This document shows, one piece after another, positions 58,362 through 64,000 of a stretch of 64,000 bases of DNA; position 1 is the stretch's first letter, and every line of letters begins with the position of its first letter. Made by a program: the position numbers and the translations under genes. The notes beneath the pieces were generated by a model. The model saw nothing but the letters and a program-made list of their open reading frames with translations, was not told the DNA's origin and did no database searches. The stretch is from Enterovibrio coralii (GTDB taxonomy: Bacteria; Pseudomonadota; Gammaproteobacteria; Enterobacterales; Vibrionaceae), in NCBI RefSeq assembly GCF_001559595.1, contig NZ_LNTY01000017.1, forward strand, positions 53,613 to 117,612, given 5' to 3'.

Positions 58362-58778
58362 TTAATGCTTAGCAGGCTCTGAAAACGTCCAAAGCTTGTG
58401 GATGATGTAGGTCACTAGCGGAATGAGAAAGACCACAATAAGGACGCGAAGGTAAGGGTTAATGTTTTGGAAAAACTCGCTAATTATTTGTGATATTAAC
58501 AGAGCAAGAAACTGCACAGAGAAGAAGCGAAGTGCGTTTTTGAGAGATAAATGTTGTCTGAATACAAATGTGGACTGAAGAAAGTAGGAAAGAAAGAATG
58601 CACAGGAAAAGCCCACCACATTGGCAAAGAGGGTGTTTGTCGCCCATAAATGAATCACAGCAAAAGCAACTGCAATGTGTGTCAATGACGCGAGGCCACC
58701 TGTTAGCGCAAAGCGAAAAATTCGTACTTGCAGAAGCCGTTCTGAAAATTTAGTCGCTCGTTTTCTTTGGTTTATCAT
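58362..58778 (-). CDS. GtrA family membrane protein
   Basis: 138 residues from ATG 58778, four membrane helices, with FALTGGLASLTHIAVAF and FFLSYFLQSTFVF, the GtrA-family pattern. GtrA proteins are proposed to flip bactoprenol-linked sugars. It overlaps the end of the GtrB-like gene by about 28 bases and ends 15 bases before the 57051 gene, so the three form a tight operon. Confidence 0.85.
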   Translation of the reverse strand: MINQRKRATKFSERLLQVRIFRFALTGGLASLTHIAVAFAVIHLWATNTLFANVVGFSCAFFLSYFLQSTFVFRQHLSLKNALRFFSVQFLALLISQIISEFFQNINPYLRVLIVVFLIPLVTYIIHKLWTFSEPAKH

Positions 58779-59703
58779 CAGAATCACTTTCCACGATGTA
58801 TACAGGACGGCCTTTTACTTCCATATATATTCGACCTATGTACTCCCCCATAACGCCTAATCCAATCAACTGGATACCACCAAAGAAGAGAATGGCACTC
58901 AAAATAGATGCATAGCCAGGAAGATCGACGCCCGACATCATGGTACGAATAATAATGACGCTGCCGTAAACAAAAGCAATCGTTGAAAGGAGAACTCCGA
59001 GGTAAAGCCAAACCCGAAGAGGTGCAGTACTGAAGCTAGTGATTCCCTCCAACGCGAAGTTCCATAGGCGCCAACCATTAAAACTGGTTTCACCCGCAGC
59101 GCGAGGTTGTCTCGTATACTCTACAACAGCAGTTTTAAAGCCGACCCAAGAGAAGATGCCTTTCATGAAACGTTGGTTTTCGGGTAACAACTGTATGGCT
59201 TTTACAACTCTTCGGCTGATGAGACGAAAATCCCCAACATTATCAGGAATCTCTGGACGCGCGATGCTGTTATGAAATTTGTAGAACAAAGATGCTGTCA
59301 CCCGCTTTGAGAATGTGTCACTACTCCTATCTACGCGCTTTGCGACCACCACATCAAAACCATTTTTCCACTCTCGAACAAAATCAATGATCAGCTCTGG
59401 TGGGTCCTGAAGGTCAGCGTCAATGGGGATTACTGCATCACCTTTTGCTAAGTCCAATCCCGCAGTGAGAGCGGCCTCTTTACCAAAGTTTCGAGAGAGG
59501 TTAATGATGCGAACTTGCTTGTGGGCAGTTGAGAGCTTTATGAGTTCGTCCAAAGTGGCATCAGTACTACCGTCATTGATGAAAATCATCTCGTAGCTGA
59601 GAGAGAGTTTGTTAAGTATTGTTTCTACTTCGATAAAAAATTGCTCAACAACCCTTTGTTCATTGTGACAAGGGCAAATCAACGAGATATGCGGCTTATC
59701 CAT
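58750..59703 (-). CDS. GtrB-like polyprenyl-phosphate glycosyltransferase (GT2)
   Basis: 317 residues from ATG 59703 (GAGG upstream). GT2 domain with ISLICPCHNE, FINDGSTDATLDEL and DADLQDPPELI, followed by QPRAAGETSFNGWRLWNFALEG and two C-terminal membrane helices. This is the bactoprenol glucosyltransferase (GtrB/DPM1-like) layout: it loads a sugar from a nucleotide donor onto undecaprenyl phosphate for transfer outside. Works with the GtrA-like and 57051 proteins. Confidence 0.87.
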   Translation of the reverse strand: MDKPHISLICPCHNEQRVVEQFFIEVETILNKLSLSYEMIFINDGSTDATLDELIKLSTAHKQVRIINLSRNFGKEAALTAGLDLAKGDAVIPIDADLQDPPELIIDFVREWKNGFDVVVAKRVDRSSDTFSKRVTASLFYKFHNSIARPEIPDNVGDFRLISRRVVKAIQLLPENQRFMKGIFSWVGFKTAVVEYTRQPRAAGETSFNGWRLWNFALEGITSFSTAPLRVWLYLGVLLSTIAFVYGSVIIIRTMMSGVDLPGYASILSAILFFGGIQLIGLGVMGEYIGRIYMEVKGRPVYIVESDSDDKPKKTSD

Positions 59704-59890
59704 AAGTCCTCGTCTGCAATAAAAGCTGAATGATTTTGTCATGTATACGCTAGCAACTATTACTTAAGGCTGCGATTTAGAACGCGAAAAAATGTTGTTG
59801 GCGTGATCGCTATCCAAAGCCAAGGGAGTTAGATGTAACAGTTTGCTGAGAATGGTTCTGTTCAGACGTCCGTGTCTTATATTTAGGCTC

Positions 59891-60944
59891 TTATTTGGTG
59901 CTAGTGAGTTTGCTGTATGCTGCTATCACTTGTGCTGGAAGTAGCTCATTTAGGCACTTTAAATGACCTAGTGGACATTCTCGCTTGAAGCAAGGCCTGC
60001 ACTCTGCGTCAGTGTTTACGATTGCTACTTTCGTTGATAATGGTGGTGTGTAAAGAGGAGAGCTAGAACCATAGATAGCAACGATACTTGCACCAACCGC
60101 CGCTGCGACATGCATAAGACCAGAATCGTTAGAAAAAACCGTATCACATGAGGCCAGCATATCGACAGCATCGTTCAGAGATGTTTCACCCGCTAAATTA
60201 AAGCAATAATTTCGAAGTTTGGATGGTAAGGTGTCGATAATTTGTTGAGCCACCTCGCGGTCTTTAGGGCCACCAAATAGACATACCTGCTTTCCATCAC
60301 TGATCATCTGCTCTGCTATGGCTGCGTAGTGTTTCTCTGGCCACCTCTTCGCTGGGCCAAACTCCGCACCTGGCAGATACCAATGATCGTTTTATTAATA
60401 TCTATTGCGAACCGTTTGAGGCAATTGGCCTGGTTATCTGTATCGACGGACAGCGATGGCTTTGCAACTTGATCTAGGTGCACCTCTTCAATCATGTTTT
60501 CCTTGGAGCAAGCAAGCGCGGCATAACGTTCAACCATGTATTGGAATACTTTGCGGTTTGGGCGCAAGTCGTTCAGTAGGCCATATCGCATTTCGCCTTT
60601 CCACCCAGTTCGATGTGGAACGCCCGCGAACCAAGGAATGAGAGCTGACTTTGCCGAGTTAGGCAAAACGATTGAATGTGTGTAGTTTTCTTTTTTTAGC
60701 GAACGCCCCAACTTCCAACGGCCGGATAAGTTGAATTCACCATGGCCGATTGGCATTTCTATGGCACGATCCACCTCTGACATACGTTCAAGAATAGGCT
60801 TGCACCATGCTGGAGCCAGTACATCGATGGTTGAGTTTGGGTGTTTATCTTTGATGGTTTTGTACAAGCTTTGAGACATCACCATGTCGCCAACCCAGGA
60901 AGGCCAATGATTAGCCATCTTGAAGTGTTTAGAGAGGAGTGCAT
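59891..60944 (-). CDS. waaF: ADP-heptose--LPS heptosyltransferase II WaaF (frameshifts)
   Basis: GT9 enzyme adding the second heptose of the LPS inner core. PSWVGDMVMSQSLYKTI, VLAPAWCKPIL, SAKSALIPWFAGVPHRTGWKGEMRYGLLND in pieces, and SNDSGLMHVAAAVGASIVAIYGSSSP are WaaF features. One base is missing at 60372-60373 (restored: GICPGAEFGPAKRWP). A second loss at 60902-60903 is likely: it restores the N-terminal strand WLIIGPSWVGD and moves the start to about 60944. That start has no clear ribosome site and remains tentative. Confidence 0.87.
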
Positions 60945-61140
60945 AGCAGCGATTTTACCTTGTACTTATGGATTTTGATGTCAAAGGACATTGTACTTAT
61001 ATTAAACGATGCTTCCTAGGCACAAAATGCTTACCACTGTTCTCCAAGCAATTGAGATGCGGTGTGGGGATGCTTATAATCGGTCGAAGAATTCAACAAT
61101 GGTTGTACAGATAGGTTACAGCTTCACAGAAGGCATATTT

Positions 61141-62196
61141 ATGAGCGCAACCTCGAAGATCGCTGTTTTGTGTTTATCTCATTTTCGAGGAGGCATGGAA
61201 CTTGACGCACTCAAGCAAACCAAGTTGTTTCGAGATCATGGAGTAGACGCCATACTGATTTGTAGAGAGGGAACTTTTCTCGAGCAGGTGTCGATAGAGC
61301 AGGGTGTTCCTTTCCAAAGCATTAAGTTCAAATCTAAGCTAAGCATTTCGCTAATTAGAGGTTTAAGGACGGCGATTAAAAAATACGGTATTGGCACTCT
61401 TATTTTTTTTGGTGCGTCCGAAATTAAGTCAATTTTCTTTGCTGTCATGGGATTGAATTGTCGAGTCATTGTAAGGCATGGGACAACAAAATCTTCCTCT
61501 AAAAAAGATCCCATTCATCGCCTATTTTATAGCTGTGTTTCTGATTATGTCGGCATCAGTCAGCACCTTTCAAAAAACATATTAAAAATTCTCCCGTCAA
61601 GTGAGAATAATGTACATACTATATACAACTCACTAGCCGTTGATAGTACCGAATACAATAAAAATGCACCGTTAACGTTTCTTCATGTTGGTAGGGTTGA
61701 AGAGGGAAAAGGCGTTTTAGATGCTGTCCAAGCACTATGTAGAGCTAATATTCCTTCTGAGAGTAAAGTTATCACTTATGTTGGTGCTATTGATAAAGTT
61801 GAAATCAAGGAGGAAGTTGAGAATATAGCCAAAAAAGGTGATGTGACCGTAAAATTCGAAGGCTTTTGCGGTGATGTTACGCCTTTTTATAAGGAAAATA
61901 GCTTCTTTCTTTTTCCTAGCCATGGTGAGGGACTAGGTAACGTGATACTAGAAGCGATTTCAAAAGGATTAAGCTGCATCACTTATGATAATACCGTATT
62001 CCCTGAGTTCTCGCATCTTGGTTTTAATGGTGTTTATTCTGCTGCGGATAGAGATATAGATGCGTTAGCTAGGATGATAGAAAAGGCTTATGAAGAAAGA
62101 CAGAAATTGAAGTTGGAAGACAATATGGTCCTGTTTAACGATATGTTTTCTACAGATTGTAATGTGAGAAATTGGTTGGATTTAATTAATGGCTAA
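61141..62196 (+). CDS. Glycosyltransferase family 4 (GT-B fold)
   Basis: 351 residues from ATG 61141 (AAGG upstream); the longer frame from 61009 lacks homology. FRGGMELDALKQTKLF is the GT4 N-terminal glycine loop, FLHVGRVEEGKGVLDAVQAL opens the C-terminal domain, and FLFPSHGEGLGNVILEAISKGL is the donor-binding E-x7-E block. Likely adds a sugar of the LPS outer core or O-unit. Its stop overlaps the start of the ligase gene. Base composition is visibly AT-richer than the housekeeping genes. Confidence 0.85.
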   Translation: MSATSKIAVLCLSHFRGGMELDALKQTKLFRDHGVDAILICREGTFLEQVSIEQGVPFQSIKFKSKLSISLIRGLRTAIKKYGIGTLIFFGASEIKSIFFAVMGLNCRVIVRHGTTKSSSKKDPIHRLFYSCVSDYVGISQHLSKNILKILPSSENNVHTIYNSLAVDSTEYNKNAPLTFLHVGRVEEGKGVLDAVQALCRANIPSESKVITYVGAIDKVEIKEEVENIAKKGDVTVKFEGFCGDVTPFYKENSFFLFPSHGEGLGNVILEAISKGLSCITYDNTVFPEFSHLGFNGVYSAADRDIDALARMIEKAYEERQKLKLEDNMVLFNDMFSTDCNVRNWLDLING

Positions 62197-63493
62197 TGCT
62201 GTTGTTTCGCAAAATGTTGGCGTTTTTTTTGGAAAGAAATCTATTTATAACATGGTTCTTTTCTTTTTCTTTGTTTTTGTTGTTTCACTGGTAACATCAA
62301 AACCAGGAATGAATATATCTGCGGCTGTACTTGCTATAGCGTCACTGTCGATGTTTATACTTAATTATAGCAAGATTGCAAATTCCAAATATCTCAATGC
62401 TACATTTTGTATTTCATTCGGTGTTTATTTTCTCTTTGCAGTCGTTAGCTTTTTCCACCCTAGCATTGTTGATTTTGAAGAGTTTCTTTATAAAAGCTTG
62501 TATTTATTGGTTATCCCGATTGCTACACTCTTATTGATGGACGATGATACAAGGCGGAAAGCCACTCTTTTACTGGTTGTAGCAAGTCTGATTGCGTCAA
62601 TTTACAGCATATACAATTTTGTGACAATAGCGGACTTTAATATCATGATTAGAACAAGTGGGTTCTTGTCATCTGATAGACATCTTAATTGTGTTATTTT
62701 GTCTTCGTGCATATGTCTCCATTACTTGCTCAGTAATAAACTTGAAACAAAGGTAAAAGTTTTAATCTTATTCACTCTTGTTTTGTTTTTAACCAGTCTT
62801 GTAGTTTCAAGTACTCGAGGAGGATGGCTGGCGGCAGCAGTGTCCTTATCTTTCCTAATTGTGAGATACCATCGACGATTGATTCCTTATATTGCAGTTG
62901 CATTGGTCGCATGCACTTTGCTGTTTAGTGCAATTGGTGGGAATATGTATAAAGAGCTAGCCAATCGTTTTACCTCTATAGGGAATGTGACTAGCGATGT
63001 CTCAAATACGTCTAGAATTAATATGTGGAAAGGTGGATTAAGTTACCTAACGCATCTCTCTGAGACACAACCAGAAACAGTTGTTTTTGGTGGTGGTATG
63101 GATAGTTCAGCAACTAACTATTTTAAGTATCTTGACTCTTTGACGGAAGAAGAGCGTGATTCTTATGGTAAGGATGGATTTAGGCTCGGTGGTACAGATT
63201 TCCATATGACGTTTATCGATATGAGCGTTAAATCTGGTGTGTTATTTACTGTCACGATACTTGGTTTATTCTCTATTGTTGCCTGCTATGCAATTTTTAG
63301 TTGTGAAAACAATGATGTGATTAAATACATGGGCGCATACTTGATTGGCGTGTTTGTATGGCTTCCGTTTTACAGCATTATGCAGAGTTACTCTGCATAT
63401 ATATTTACATTTGCAATCGCAATAGTTTTGGCTGAGTACGTGAAGGCAAAGAAAATTAAAAGTGAGAGAGATGATGAAATATCGTTGGTTTGA
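62189..63493 (+). CDS. O-antigen ligase family protein (WaaL-like)
   Basis: 434 residues with about twelve membrane helices. A Wzy_C domain is indicated by SSTRGGWLAAAVS in the middle and a large loop from about 255 to 355 with NRFTSI and SRINMWKGGLSYL before the last helices. Such proteins join O-antigen or other glycans to the lipid A core, or polymerise it. Overlaps the GT4 gene upstream and the GT9 gene downstream. Low GC suggests a variable, possibly transferred segment. Ligase versus polymerase cannot be settled here. Confidence 0.8.
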   Translation: MANAVVSQNVGVFFGKKSIYNMVLFFFFVFVVSLVTSKPGMNISAAVLAIASLSMFILNYSKIANSKYLNATFCISFGVYFLFAVVSFFHPSIVDFEEFLYKSLYLLVIPIATLLLMDDDTRRKATLLLVVASLIASIYSIYNFVTIADFNIMIRTSGFLSSDRHLNCVILSSCICLHYLLSNKLETKVKVLILFTLVLFLTSLVVSSTRGGWLAAAVSLSFLIVRYHRRLIPYIAVALVACTLLFSAIGGNMYKELANRFTSIGNVTSDVSNTSRINMWKGGLSYLTHLSETQPETVVFGGGMDSSATNYFKYLDSLTEEERDSYGKDGFRLGGTDFHMTFIDMSVKSGVLFTVTILGLFSIVACYAIFSCENNDVIKYMGAYLIGVFVWLPFYSIMQSYSAYIFTFAIAIVLAEYVKAKKIKSERDDEISLV

Positions 63494-64000
63494 AAAGGGA
63501 GCTTACGCAAGTGCAGATGCTAGAAAATATCTAGCGTCTGAATTTGATCCTAACAAAGTCAAGAAAATTGCGGTTATTCGACACGCAGCTTTAGGCGATC
63601 TTGTCATCGTCCGTCCTTTCCTTATTGAGGCGAAAAAGTTTTTCCCTAATGCAGAAATTATTCTTGTTGGTGTGACGAATTACCAATATGGTTTGCCAAG
63701 TGATTTAGCTGACTCAACATACATCACCTTTGGGAAAGATGTGAAAAAAAATCATTCTTTTTCTGAGAAGATAAAGAATATAAAAGGATTAGGAGAACAG
63801 GACATCATTTTTGACCTGTCTTGTACTAATCGTTCTCATTGGCTAACAGCACTAAACAAGGCCAAATTAAAGTTTGGTTTTCCCTACAAACAAATGCTTA
63901 ACGGCATTATTTATAATGTTTCAGTGCTCCGCTCAGACTTTCAGCATGAGCTCGATTGTATGATGGATATGCTTCGTTTCCTCGGACACGTGCCGAGTCG
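63471..64000 (+). CDS. Glycosyltransferase family 9, N-terminal part (runs off the window)
   Basis: Open to the right edge, about 176 residues seen. ATG codons at 63471 and 63474 follow GAGAGAG and overlap the ligase end. After a 30-residue lead comes KKIAVIRHAALGDLVIVRPFL, the GT9 N-terminal strand and glycine turn, and DIIFDLSCTNRSHWLTALNKAKLKFGF. Probably another heptosyltransferase-type enzyme of the LPS locus. AT-rich like its neighbours. Confidence 0.8.
   Translation, partial: MMKYRWFEKGAYASADARKYLASEFDPNKVKKIAVIRHAALGDLVIVRPFLIEAKKFFPNAEIILVGVTNYQYGLPSDLADSTYITFGKDVKKNHSFSEKIKNIKGLGEQDIIFDLSCTNRSHWLTALNKAKLKFGFPYKQMLNGIIYNVSVLRSDFQHELDCMMDMLRFLGHVPS

Overview
The window reads as chromosomal DNA of a marine gammaproteobacterium of the Vibrionaceae. 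The evidence is gene content and order: rsmD-ftsY-ftsE-ftsX-rpoH, glpE-glpG-glpR-glpD, ubiC-ubiA-plsB-lexA, ompR-envZ, gmk-rpoZ-spoT-trmH-recG, rph-pyrE-slmA-dut-coaBC-radC-rpmB-rpmG-mutM-coaD and an LPS-core locus. An aa3-type cytochrome oxidase cluster and coaD next to the LPS genes point to the Grimontia/Enterovibrio/Photobacterium side of the family, but that placement is only inference. No rRNA, tRNA, CRISPR array, insertion sequence, integrase or recognisable defence island was seen.

Layout. 1-3.1 kb: small membrane and regulatory genes of the yhhM/yhhN/yhhL neighbourhood plus a HEPN-like membrane protein. 3.1-7.8 kb: rsmD, then ftsYEX and the heat-shock sigma factor rpoH. 8.1-11.9 kb: glp genes with putative GlpR operators before glpD. 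12-17.3 kb: a FliL-like secreted protein, ubiquinone genes ubiC-ubiA, plsB and lexA with two SOS boxes. 17.7-25.5 kb: cytochrome c oxidase structural and assembly genes (coxB with a fused cytochrome c domain, ctaD, ctaG, coxC, SURF1, an SCO-like protein, ctaA, cyoE). 25.5-33.6 kb: GNAT, dinF, nfuA, comF, bioH, two orphan small proteins, tex, greB. 33.8-41.8 kb: ompR-envZ, an orphan GntR regulator, recG, trmH, spoT, rpoZ. 41.8-51.8 kb: nucleotide, translation and repair housekeeping genes. 52-64 kb: glycosyltransferases, Kdo transferase and kinase, GtrA/GtrB-like genes and an AT-rich O-antigen ligase segment running off the right edge.

A strong overall pattern is that 18 genes are interrupted by about 24 single-base losses, all shifting the frame the same way and mostly in short homopolymers. 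Many hit genes a cell could hardly lose (rpmB, ftsY, rpoH, waaA, spoT). I read these as sequencing or assembly errors, so each such gene is given as one full-length CDS with the suspected site named.

I found no convincing undescribed multi-gene system. The best candidates for new biology are small: a HEPN-like membrane protein at 846, two adjacent orphan proteins at 29.7-30.6 kb, an 83-residue secreted protein made of two cysteine repeats at 45.5 kb, a cluster of DnaA-box-like motifs at 7.9 kb, and an SCO-like protein in the oxidase cluster.
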